From the NCBI GenBank assembly GCA_949292025.1, contig CASEYC010000083.1, forward strand, positions 1-47,359: DNA of 47,359 nucleotides, given 5' to 3'. The position numbers and the translations under genes are program-made. Shown piece by piece: positions 33,848 through 42,128 of this stretch. Origin of the DNA: an uncultured Bacteroides sp. GTDB lineage: Bacteria; Bacteroidota; Bacteroidia; Bacteroidales; Bacteroidaceae. Under the pieces are notes generated by a model. That model had not been told where the DNA came from. It made no database searches and worked only from the letters and a program-made list of their open reading frames with translations. How positions within the stretch are numbered: the first letter of the stretch is position 1; every line of letters starts with the position of its first letter.

Positions 33848-36004
33848 ATGAAAGTTTATCAAACCCATGAAATTAAAAACATCGCCCTCTTGGGCAATGA
33901 CGGTGCAGGAAAAACCACTCTCACGGAAGCTCTGCTCTATGAGAGTGGTATCATAAAACGCCGCGGCAGAATCACTGCCAAAAATACAGTCAGCGACTAC
34001 TTCCCCGTGGAGCAAGAGTATGGCTATTCAGTATTCTCTACTGTATACCACGTGGAGTGGAACGGAAAGAAACTCAATATCATCGACTGCCCGGGCAGCG
34101 ATGACTTTGTAGGCGCAGCCATCACCGCCCTGAATGTTACAGACACGGCTATCCTTCTGCTCAACGGGCAGTATGGCGTCGAAGTGGGCACACAGAACCA
34201 CTTCCGCTACACCGAAAAGCTGGGCAAGCCTGTCATCTTCCTGGTCAACCAGCTGGACAGCGACAAGTGCGACTATGACCACCTGCTGGAGCAGCTCAAA
34301 GGCATCTACGGCTCCAAGGTAGTGCCCGTACAGTACCCCCTCAACCCTGGTCCTGACTTCAACGCCCTCATCGACGTGCTGCTGATGAAGAAATACTCTT
34401 GGGGACCCGAAGGCGGTGCGCCCACCATTGAACCCATCCCCGAAGAAGAGATGGAAAAGGCCACAGCCTGGCACAAGGCTCTCGTGGAAGCTGCCGCAGA
34501 ACATGATGAAGCTTTGATGGAAAAATTCTTCGAAGCCGACTCCCTCACCGAGGACGAAATGCGCGAAGGCATCCGCAAAGGACTTGCCGCCCGCGGCATG
34601 TTCCCCGTGTTCTGCGTATGTGCAGGCAAGGATATGGGCGTACGTCGCCTGATGGAGTTCTTGGGCAACGTCGTGCCTTTCGTAGACGAAATGCCTCCCG
34701 TGCATAACACCCGTGGTGAAGTCATCACTCCCGACCCCGCAGCACCGACTTCGCTCTACTTCTTCAAGACTGCTGTAGAGCCTCACATCGGCGACGTACA
34801 ATACTTCAAAGTCATGTCCGGCAAGGTACATGAAGGCGAAGACTTCTCCAATGCCGACCGTGGGTCCAAGGAGCGCATGGCACAGTTGTTTGTTTGCGCA
34901 GGCGCCAACCGCATCAAAGTGGAAGAACTCGTTGCAGGTGACATAGGTTGCACCGTGAAGCTGAAAGACGTACACACAGGCAATACCCTCAACGCCAAGG
35001 GAGCGGAAAACCGCTTCAACTTCATCAAGTTCCCCAACTCCAAGTATTCCCGCGCCATCCGTCCGGTGAACGAAGCGGACACAGAAAAGATGATGTCCAT
35101 CCTCAACCGCATGAGAGAGGAAGACCCCACGTGGGTAGTAGAGCAATCCAAGGAATTGCGCCAAACCATCGTCCATGGTCAGGGAGAATTCCACCTCCGC
35201 ACATTGAAGTGGCGTTTGGAGAACAACGAGAAATTGCCCATCATCTACGAAGAGCCCCGCATTCCTTACCGTGAAACGATCACCAAGGCTGCCCGTGCGG
35301 ATTATCGCCACAAGAAGCAGTCGGGCGGTGCCGGACAGTTTGGCGAGGTTCATCTGATAGTAGAACCTTACTACGAAGGTATGCCTGCACCGGATACTTA
35401 TAAATTCAACGGCCAGGAATTCAAGATGAACGTGAAGTCCACCGAAGAAATTCCTTTGGAATGGGGCGGCAAGCTCGTCTTCGTCAACAGCGTGGTAGGC
35501 GGTGCCATTGATGCGCGCTTCATGCCTGCTATCCTCAAGGGCGTCATGTCCCGCATGGAGCAAGGCCCGTTGACAGGTTCCTACGCCCGCGACGTACGTG
35601 TCATCGTCTATGACGGCAAGATGCACCCCGTAGACTCCAACGAAATCTCTTTCATGCTGGCCGGACGCCACGCCTTCAGCGACGCCTTCAAGAACGCAGG
35701 TCCCAAGATTTTGGAGCCTATTTATGATGTAGAAGTATTCGTTCCATCGGACAAAATGGGTGACGTAATGAGCGATTTGCAAGGCCGCCGCGCCATGATC
35801 ATGGGCATGAGCAGCGAGGCAGGTTACGAGAAGTTGGTAGCCAAGGTTCCTTTGAAGGAAATGTCTTCCTACTCCACTGCCCTCAGTTCACTCACCGGTG
35901 GTCGCGCTTCCTTTATCATGAAGTTCGCCAGCTATGAACTTGTTCCGGGCGACGTACAAGAAAAGTTAATCAAGGAGTTCGAAGCCAAGCAGAGCGAAGA
36001 CTAA
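33848..36004 (+). CDS. fusA2: Elongation factor G paralogue EF-G2, with altered GTPase motifs
   Basis: The 718-residue protein has the full EF-G domain order, but its G domain departs from the consensus. G1 is GNDGAGKTT. G2 reads EYGYSVFS in place of RGITI. G3 is DCPGSDDF, so the catalytic His of DTPGH is Ser84. G4 is NQLD in place of NKMD. Domain IV and V segments are intact (KKQSGGAGQFGEVHL, GRRAMIMGMSSEAGYEKLVA). This fits the Bacteroides EF-G2 type, reported in B. thetaiotaomicron to translocate without hydrolysing GTP and to save energy during starvation in the gut. Identity with that group is my inference from the motifs. A strong terminator follows. Confidence 0.88.
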   Translation: MKVYQTHEIKNIALLGNDGAGKTTLTEALLYESGIIKRRGRITAKNTVSDYFPVEQEYGYSVFSTVYHVEWNGKKLNIIDCPGSDDFVGAAITALNVTDTAILLLNGQYGVEVGTQNHFRYTEKLGKPVIFLVNQLDSDKCDYDHLLEQLKGIYGSKVVPVQYPLNPGPDFNALIDVLLMKKYSWGPEGGAPTIEPIPEEEMEKATAWHKALVEAAAEHDEALMEKFFEADSLTEDEMREGIRKGLAARGMFPVFCVCAGKDMGVRRLMEFLGNVVPFVDEMPPVHNTRGEVITPDPAAPTSLYFFKTAVEPHIGDVQYFKVMSGKVHEGEDFSNADRGSKERMAQLFVCAGANRIKVEELVAGDIGCTVKLKDVHTGNTLNAKGAENRFNFIKFPNSKYSRAIRPVNEADTEKMMSILNRMREEDPTWVVEQSKELRQTIVHGQGEFHLRTLKWRLENNEKLPIIYEEPRIPYRETITKAARADYRHKKQSGGAGQFGEVHLIVEPYYEGMPAPDTYKFNGQEFKMNVKSTEEIPLEWGGKLVFVNSVVGGAIDARFMPAILKGVMSRMEQGPLTGSYARDVRVIVYDGKMHPVDSNEISFMLAGRHAFSDAFKNAGPKILEPIYDVEVFVPSDKMGDVMSDLQGRRAMIMGMSSEAGYEKLVAKVPLKEMSSYSTALSSLTGGRASFIMKFASYELVPGDVQEKLIKEFEAKQSED

Positions 36005-36042
36005 ATTCTTTCCGGATTTCTATCCGACATCATGTAGAAATG

Positions 36043-36081
36043 AGCCGTTGTTATCCCGAAATGGGGACAACGGCTTTTTTA
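36043..36081 (+). terminator. Rho-independent terminator after the EF-G2 gene
   Basis: AGCCGTTG (36043-36050) pairs with CAACGGCT (36068-36075). The stem extends inwards through CCC/GGG, and a run of T follows. Confidence 0.9.
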
Positions 36082-36207
36082 CAACATCTTTGCCAAATAA
36101 TCTGCGCAAACATTTGGGAAAACATTTAATTTTTTATTAAATTTGCAAACCAAACAAATCTTGGCTTTGTTATATTGCTTAAATAACGACACAAAAGCAA
36201 AGATTCA

Positions 36208-36280
36208 GTTAATTAACAAGAATCGCACGGTTAAATCAGGTTAATCCGTTCGGCATGTTAATTAGGGTTAGTTAATTTTG
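36208..36280 (+). promoter_or_regulatory. rprX promoter with a cluster of GTTAA repeats
   Basis: A perfect palindrome GTTAATTAAC (36208-36217) is followed by GGTTAA at 36229 and 36239 (10-bp step), GTTAA at 36257, GTTA at 36267 and GTTAA at 36271. Direct repeats one helical turn apart are the usual OmpR-family operator form, so autoregulation by RprY is likely but inferred. TAATTTTG (36273-36280) is an exact -7 box only five bases before the ATG. Confidence 0.5.
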
Positions 36281-36285
36281 CCGCT

Positions 36286-37830
36286 ATGAAAAAGTCAACG
36301 ATATGGATTTTAGGCATCGTTATGGGGCTGTCCTTTCTTAGTTTGCTGTATCTCCAGATCAGCTACATTGAGAAGATGGCCAAGATGCGTAACGAGCAAT
36401 TTGATGAATCGGTGAAGCGTGCCTTGATGGCCGCTTCCAAGGATGTGGAGTCGGAAGAAGTCGAACGCTGGTTGCGCGAAGACATCTCCGAAGCCGAGAA
36501 AAAGGCGTGGGAACAATCGAGGGGCAACGGAGTGACGCAGTCGCAACGCATTGAAATGTCATTGTCGAACGGCATCATCCATTCGCATTCTTCCTTAGAG
36601 TTCAAGAACTTCAGTAAAGAGCCTTCGCGACTGCCGCGCGCCATGATTTCACGCAAGCATGGGGTCAAGACCATTCCCAAGACCTCGCGCACCTTGGCCG
36701 ACATGTACAAAGAAAGGTTCTTGTATCAACGGGCATTGGTGGACGAAGTGGTTTGGCAGATGATTTACCAAGCCAGCAACAAGCCTTTGCAAGAGCGCGT
36801 GAACTTCAAGAAACTGGACGAGTTCATCCAGTCGGGTTTGGTGGACAACGGCATAGACCTGCTCTACCATTTCAAGGTGATAGACGGGGAAGGCCGTGAG
36901 GTATACCGTTGCGGAGACTATACGGACGTGGGAAGCGAACATTCGTATTCACAACCCCTCTTCCTCAACGACCCTCCAGCACGGATGAGCGTGGTGAAAA
37001 TACATTTTCCCGAACGGCAGAATTATATCTATGATTCCATCGGGTTTATGATACCATCCATGATATTCACGTTTGTGTTGTTGATTACCTTTATCTTCAC
37101 CATCTACGTGGTGTTCAGGCAGAAGAAACTGACGGAGATGAAAAACGATTTCATCAACAACATGACGCATGAGTTCAAGACACCGATATCGACCATCTCA
37201 CTGGCCGCACAAATGTTGAAAGACCCTGCTGTAGGCAAGTCCCCGGCGATGTTTCAGCATATATCGGGTGTCATAAATGATGAGACGAAGCGCCTGCGCT
37301 TCCAGGTGGAGAAAGTGTTGCAAATGTCCATGTTCGACCGTCAGAAAGCCACTTTGAAGATGAAGGAACTGGACGTGAATGAGTTGATCACGGGTGTAGT
37401 CAACACGTTTGCCTTGAAAGTGGAGCGCTACAACGGCAAGATAGACACAGAGTTGGAAGCGGAAGACCCCTTCGTCGAGGCGGACGAGATGCACATCACC
37501 AACGTGATATTCAACTTGATGGACAATGCCGTGAAATACAAGCGTGCGGATGAAGACCTGCACTTGGTGGTTCGGACATGGAACGAGCCGGACAAAGTGA
37601 TGATTTCCGTGCAAGACAATGGCATCGGCATCAAGAAGGAAAATTTGAAAAAGATATTCGATAAATTCTACCGCGTGCATACGGGTAATCTGCACGACGT
37701 GAAAGGATTCGGACTCGGCTTGGCATACGTCAAGAAAATCATTACCGATCATAAAGGCACCATTCGAGCCGAGAGCGAACTGAATGTAGGCACCAAATTT
37801 ATTATTGCATTACCTTTACTTAAAAATTGA
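36286..37830 (+). CDS. rprX: Sensor histidine kinase RprX
   Basis: The 514-residue kinase has TM1 at ~5-24, a ~230-residue periplasmic domain, TM2 at ~256-277, HisKA with NNMTHEFKTPIST (His295), and HATPase_c with LMDNAVKYK, QDNGIGIKKE and GFGLGLAYVK. There is no HAMP domain. Sequence, length and the partner gene match the RprX/RprY system first described in Bacteroides fragilis and linked in Porphyromonas to envelope, sodium and oxidative stress responses. The -7 box ends five bases before the ATG, so the transcript is probably leaderless or nearly so. Confidence 0.85.
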   Translation: MKKSTIWILGIVMGLSFLSLLYLQISYIEKMAKMRNEQFDESVKRALMAASKDVESEEVERWLREDISEAEKKAWEQSRGNGVTQSQRIEMSLSNGIIHSHSSLEFKNFSKEPSRLPRAMISRKHGVKTIPKTSRTLADMYKERFLYQRALVDEVVWQMIYQASNKPLQERVNFKKLDEFIQSGLVDNGIDLLYHFKVIDGEGREVYRCGDYTDVGSEHSYSQPLFLNDPPARMSVVKIHFPERQNYIYDSIGFMIPSMIFTFVLLITFIFTIYVVFRQKKLTEMKNDFINNMTHEFKTPISTISLAAQMLKDPAVGKSPAMFQHISGVINDETKRLRFQVEKVLQMSMFDRQKATLKMKELDVNELITGVVNTFALKVERYNGKIDTELEAEDPFVEADEMHITNVIFNLMDNAVKYKRADEDLHLVVRTWNEPDKVMISVQDNGIGIKKENLKKIFDKFYRVHTGNLHDVKGFGLGLAYVKKIITDHKGTIRAESELNVGTKFIIALPLLKN

Positions 37831-37837
37831 TAGGAAT

Positions 37838-38536
37838 ATGGACGAGAAATTACGTATTTTATTGTGCGAGGATGACGAAAACCTGGGCATGCTCCTGCGG
37901 GAATATTTGCAGGCAAAAGGCTATGCCGTAGAATTGTGTCCCGATGGCGAAGCTGGCTACAAGGCTTTCTTAAAGAACAAATATGATTTGTGCGTGTTTG
38001 ATGTCATGATGCCCAAGAAGGATGGTTTCACACTGGCACAGGAAGTGCGGGCAGCCAATGCCGAAGTCCCTATTATCTTCTTGACTGCCAAGACGTTGAA
38101 AGAAGACATCCTGGAAGGCTTCAAGATCGGCGCAGACGATTACATCACCAAGCCTTTCAGCATGGAAGAGCTGACTTTCCGCATTGAGGCCATCTGGCGT
38201 CGCGTGCGTGGCAAGAAAAACAAACAGAGCAATATCTACAAGATTGGCAAATTTACATTCGACACCCAGAAGCAGATTCTCTCCACACCGGAGAAAGCTA
38301 CCAAGCTGACCACCAAGGAGAGCGAATTGCTGGGATTGCTCTGTGCACACGCCAACGAAATCCTTCAGCGCGACTTTGCCTTGAAGACCATCTGGATAGA
38401 TGACAATTACTTCAACGCCCGCAGCATGGATGTGTACATCACCAAGTTGCGCAAGCACTTGAAGGAAGACGACTCCATCGAAATCATCAACATCCACGGC
38501 AAAGGCTACAAACTGATTACCCCCGATCAGGATTGA
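37838..38536 (+). CDS. rprY: Response regulator RprY
   Basis: The 232-residue OmpR-family regulator starts at MDEKLRILLCEDDEN (ATG 37838, seven bases after the rprX stop; the frame is open further back within rprX). The receiver domain has CEDDEN, D55 in VFDVMMPKKDG and FLTAKTLKED. The winged helix ends STKLR-type ITKLRKHLKEDD, then INIHGKGYKL. The receiver block closely matches the RprY type conserved across Bacteroidales. A terminator follows directly. Confidence 0.9.
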   Translation: MDEKLRILLCEDDENLGMLLREYLQAKGYAVELCPDGEAGYKAFLKNKYDLCVFDVMMPKKDGFTLAQEVRAANAEVPIIFLTAKTLKEDILEGFKIGADDYITKPFSMEELTFRIEAIWRRVRGKKNKQSNIYKIGKFTFDTQKQILSTPEKATKLTTKESELLGLLCAHANEILQRDFALKTIWIDDNYFNARSMDVYITKLRKHLKEDDSIEIINIHGKGYKLITPDQD

Positions 38537-38560
38537 TTTTAGGTGAATAATTAGACTGAG

Positions 38561-38597
38561 AAAGGCTACTCCGGCATTGTCCGGGTGGCCTTTTTTG
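38561..38597 (+). terminator. Rho-independent terminator after rprY
   Basis: AAAGGCTACTCCGG (38561-38574) pairs, with two mismatches or bulges, with CCGGGTGGCCTTT (38581-38593) and runs into TTTT. Confidence 0.85.
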
Positions 38598-38598
38598 T

Positions 38599-38664
38599 TT
38601 TGCGAAACAATGGCAACGCTTTTGCGAGGAAGAGGCGACGTCTTTGTCTTGCGAAAGCAGAAGA
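38599..38664. repeat. 22-bp tandem repeat in front of the M23 peptidase gene
   Basis: TTTG starts units at 38599, 38621 and 38643, exactly 22 bases apart. The first reads TTTGCGAAACAATGGCAACG, which closely resembles the CGCGAAAGAATGGCGAAGC core on the minus strand at 22.3 kb. The third unit overlaps the promoter of the downstream gene. Confidence 0.65.
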
Positions 38665-38679
38665 TAATCGCTACCTTTG
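38649..38679 (+). promoter_or_regulatory. Promoter of the M23 peptidase gene
   Basis: TACCTTTG (38672-38679) is an exact -7 box. TTG at 38649-38651, 20 bases upstream, can act as -33. The ATG lies 28 bases downstream. Confidence 0.65.
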
Positions 38680-38707
38680 CCACACGAAAAAAATCAAAGC
38701 GACAAGA

Positions 38708-40360
38708 ATGAATCAACTTCTTAAAATAGCAGTTCTGCTTGGCTTGTTGTCTGCGTCAGGCGCACAAGCACAGGACAAATCTTTTGCACCGCCTTTCGAC
38801 TTTCCGCTCACATTCAGCGGCAACTTCGGGGAGATACGCGCCAATCATTTCCACGGAGGGCTTGACTTCAAGACTGGAGGCGTAAGCGGCAAGCCAGTGC
38901 GGGCTTTGGCAGATGGATATGTGTCACGCATACGGGTCACCCATGGCTCGGGATATGTGCTTCATGTCACCTACAAGAATGGTTATACCACAATAAACCG
39001 CCACCTGAGTGCCTTTGTAGGCGAGATGGCGCGCCGGGTGGAGGATTTGCAATACGAGAAAGAGAGTTGGGAGGTAGATATTACTCCATCGCCCGAAGAA
39101 TATCCCGTACACACCGGTCAGGTGATTGCCCTGAGCGGCAACACAGGTTATTCCTTCGGTCCCCATCTGCATCTGGATTTGATAGAAGACGAAACAGGCG
39201 AGAGTGTGGATCCCCTACCCTTCTTCAAGAAGAATGTGCGCGACCATACGGCTCCCCGCGCACAGGGCATCATGCTCTTCCCCCAACGCGGAGAAGGTGT
39301 GGTGAATGGCAGCCAAAAGCCCCAATCCTTCCCGTTGAAGCCGAAGAAACCGGTCACGGCTTGGGGATTGGTGGGCATCGGCATACGGGCATACGACCAC
39401 ATGGAGGGTGTCTCCAACCGCTATGGAGTACATACCGTGGTGCTGGAAGTGGATAGCCAGGAGGTCTTCCGCAGCGTGGTAGGCCGCTTCAGCGATGAAG
39501 AAAACCGCTACATCAACTCCTGGACCTACGGACAATACATGAAATCCTTCATCGACCCGGGCAACCACCTGCGCATGCTTCACGCCTCGAACGGAAACCG
39601 GGGGCTGGTGATGATTGACGAGGAACGCCCCTACCGCTTCACCTATACCCTGAGTGATGCCTTGGGCAATACCTCCAAAGTCAGTTTCACGGTATTGGGC
39701 AAACGGATGGAGGTGAAGCCCGTGCAACATCGGGAGAAGTACACCCTGCATTGGGACAAGGTCAATGTCTTGCAAGAGCCTGGCTTGCACCTGGTCATCC
39801 CCAAAGGAATGCTTTATGAAAATGCGTACCTGGATTATGCTGTCCGCGCAGACAGCGGAGACATTGCCCTGACCTACCGACTGAACGACACGAACATACC
39901 CCTGCACAGCTATTGCGACATGAGCATAGGCTTGCGCCGGATGCCCGTGGCCGACACCACCAAATACTATGTGGCAGGCATCAACCGACGTGGAAAAAAA
40001 TACTATGTGGGCGGACACTATGAAGCCGGACGAATGAAAGTGCGCATCCGCGAATTGGGCACTTACACAGTAGCCGTGGACACCCTTCCTCCCGTATTGA
40101 CCCCGGTCAATCCTAAAAACTGGGGAGGCAACGGGCGCATCGTGCTCAAGGCAAAAGACAAGGAGACGGGCATCCGAACCTACCGTGGCATCATAGACGG
40201 ACACTATGCCCTCTTCGGCAAGCCCAATTCCATCAACGACAACCTGGTATGCGAACTGAAGCACGCCCGGATAGAAAAAGGAAAGACCCACCGGCTGGAA
40301 ATGACCGTGACGGACGCTTGCGGCAACCAGACAACGGAATTTTACGACTTCACCTGGTAA
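38708..40360 (+). CDS. M23-family (LytM-type) metallopeptidase, exported
   Basis: The protein has 550 residues from MNQLLKIAVLLGLLSASGAQ (signal peptide; chosen because it follows the promoter). The peptidase domain (~25-175) carries zinc ligands in NHFHGGLDFKT (His and Asp) and GPHLHLDLIED (HxH motif). Such enzymes cut peptide cross-links in peptidoglycan. The remaining ~370 residues are beta-rich, Ig-like modules (YRFTYTLSDALGNTSKVSF, MTVTDACGNQTTEFYDF) found in Bacteroidales M23 proteins. It probably acts in the periplasm. It follows rprXY, but a terminator separates them. The C69 dipeptidase gene starts 30 bases downstream. Confidence 0.9.
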   Translation: MNQLLKIAVLLGLLSASGAQAQDKSFAPPFDFPLTFSGNFGEIRANHFHGGLDFKTGGVSGKPVRALADGYVSRIRVTHGSGYVLHVTYKNGYTTINRHLSAFVGEMARRVEDLQYEKESWEVDITPSPEEYPVHTGQVIALSGNTGYSFGPHLHLDLIEDETGESVDPLPFFKKNVRDHTAPRAQGIMLFPQRGEGVVNGSQKPQSFPLKPKKPVTAWGLVGIGIRAYDHMEGVSNRYGVHTVVLEVDSQEVFRSVVGRFSDEENRYINSWTYGQYMKSFIDPGNHLRMLHASNGNRGLVMIDEERPYRFTYTLSDALGNTSKVSFTVLGKRMEVKPVQHREKYTLHWDKVNVLQEPGLHLVIPKGMLYENAYLDYAVRADSGDIALTYRLNDTNIPLHSYCDMSIGLRRMPVADTTKYYVAGINRRGKKYYVGGHYEAGRMKVRIRELGTYTVAVDTLPPVLTPVNPKNWGGNGRIVLKAKDKETGIRTYRGIIDGHYALFGKPNSINDNLVCELKHARIEKGKTHRLEMTVTDACGNQTTEFYDFTW

Positions 40361-40390
40361 ACGGATTATTCATCAAATACTAAAAACAAT

Positions 40391-42037
40391 ATGAACATCA
40401 AAAGATTGACACTCACCCTGCTCTTGGTGACGGCCGTGGCCACTTACCTGCCCGCTTGCACTAACCTGATTGTGGGCAAGAACGCCTCGACGGACGGCTC
40501 CACCATCGTATCCTATTCTGCCGACTCCTACGGATTGTTCGGCGAGTTGTATCATTATCCGGCTGCTGTCTACCCCAAAGGCACGATGATGGACATCCAC
40601 GAATGGGACACCGGCAAATACTTAGGACAGATAGAGCAAGCCCGCCAGACGTACAACGTCATTGGCAACATGAACGAATTCCAGTTGACCATCGGCGAAA
40701 CCACCTTCGGCGGACGTCCGGAGCTGGTGGATACACTGGGCATCATCGACTACGGAAGCCTGATCTACCTCGCCTTGCAACGCTCCCGCAACGCCCGCGA
40801 AGCCATCAAGGTGATGACCGAGCTGGTGCAGGAGTATGGTTACTACAGCAGTGGCGAATCCTTCACCATCGCCGACCCCAACGAGATTTGGATTATGGAG
40901 ATGATAGGCAAAGGTCCCGGCGTGCGCGGTGCCGTCTGGGTGGCTGTCCGGGTGCCCGACGATTGCATCTCGGCACACGCCAACCATAGCCGCATCCACC
41001 AGTTCGACTTGGACGACAAGGAGAATTGCCTGTATTCGCCCGATGTCATCTCCTTTGCCCGCGAAAAAGGTTACTTCAGCGGTGTGAACAAGGATTTCAG
41101 CTTCTCCAAAGCCTACGCCCCCACCGGTTTTGGCGAGTTGCGCTATTGCGAAGCCCGCGTGTGGAGTTATTATAACATGTTCACCGACGACGGACAGAAA
41201 TACCTTTCTTATATAGAAGGCAACGACCCCACGCCGATGCCCCTCTTTGTGAAGCCCAACCGCAAGCTCTCCGTGCAGGATGTGAAGAACGCCATGCGCG
41301 ACCACTACGAAGGCACTCCTCTGGACATTACCCAGGACTTCGGTGCTGGTCCTCACCACGCCCCCTACCGCTTGTCCCCCCTGGACTTCGAGGTGGACGG
41401 ACAGAAATACTTCAACGAGCGTCCTATCTCCACCCAACAAACAGGCTTCGTATTCGTAGCACAAATGCGGGCCGACCTTCCTGATGCCATCGGAGGTGTC
41501 TTGTGGTTCGGCACGGATGATGCCAACATGACGGTCTTCACGCCGGTATATTGCTGCACGGACAAGGTGCCCGTTTGCTACTCCCGCGTGGATGGTGCCG
41601 ACTACATCACCTTCTCTTGGAATTCCTCCTTCTGGATATTCAACTGGGTGGCCAACATGGTGTATCCCCGCTATGACCTCCAAATAGGCGACGTGCGTGC
41701 CACACAGCAGGAATTGGAGAACACGCTCAATGCCGCCCAGCCGGGCATCGAATCCGCCGCCTTGAAGCTGTGGGAGACTGACCCCGAACAAGCCAAGACG
41801 CTCCTGACCAACTACACGAACCTCACCGCCCAAAGCACGTTCGACACGTGGAAGCGTCTGGGCGAGTACTTGGTGGTAAAGTATAGCGATGGCGTCATCC
41901 GCCGCACCAACCCGGACGGCACCTTCCAGCGCAACGCCATCGGCCAGCCCGCAGGCGTCATACGCCCCGGATATCCCGAAGATTTCCTGAAAGAATATGT
42001 TAAACAGACAGGAGAGCGATATAAAATGCCCGAATAA
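40391..42037 (+). CDS. C69-family dipeptidase (PepD-like Ntn hydrolase)
   Basis: The 548-residue protein has a signal-like N terminus (LTLTLLLVTAVATYLPA) directly followed by CTNLIVGKNASTDGS. In family C69 cleavage exposes this Cys as the nucleophile. Conserved segments include SYSADSYG, QLTIGETTFGGRPEL, GESFTIADPNEIWIME and ISAHANHSRIHQFDLDD. It hydrolyses dipeptides, in the periplasm if exported. It lies 30 bases after the M23 peptidase gene, so they are likely co-transcribed and act in turn on cell-wall or dietary peptides (inference). Confidence 0.9.
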   Translation: MNIKRLTLTLLLVTAVATYLPACTNLIVGKNASTDGSTIVSYSADSYGLFGELYHYPAAVYPKGTMMDIHEWDTGKYLGQIEQARQTYNVIGNMNEFQLTIGETTFGGRPELVDTLGIIDYGSLIYLALQRSRNAREAIKVMTELVQEYGYYSSGESFTIADPNEIWIMEMIGKGPGVRGAVWVAVRVPDDCISAHANHSRIHQFDLDDKENCLYSPDVISFAREKGYFSGVNKDFSFSKAYAPTGFGELRYCEARVWSYYNMFTDDGQKYLSYIEGNDPTPMPLFVKPNRKLSVQDVKNAMRDHYEGTPLDITQDFGAGPHHAPYRLSPLDFEVDGQKYFNERPISTQQTGFVFVAQMRADLPDAIGGVLWFGTDDANMTVFTPVYCCTDKVPVCYSRVDGADYITFSWNSSFWIFNWVANMVYPRYDLQIGDVRATQQELENTLNAAQPGIESAALKLWETDPEQAKTLLTNYTNLTAQSTFDTWKRLGEYLVVKYSDGVIRRTNPDGTFQRNAIGQPAGVIRPGYPEDFLKEYVKQTGERYKMPE

Positions 42038-42068
42038 TTTGCCAGTTCATATTATCTCACTATCTTTG
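42038..42068 (+). promoter_or_regulatory. Promoter of the phosphosugar mutase gene
   Basis: TTTG (42038-42041), 19 bases, then TATCTTTG (42061-42068) is a textbook Bacteroides promoter. It starts at the stop codon of the C69 gene and leaves a ~50-nt leader. Confidence 0.8.
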
Positions 42069-42128
42069 TGGAAATTAATAAAGAGAACTTGGTACACAAG
42101 AATTAACTATCTAATTTATTAATATATC

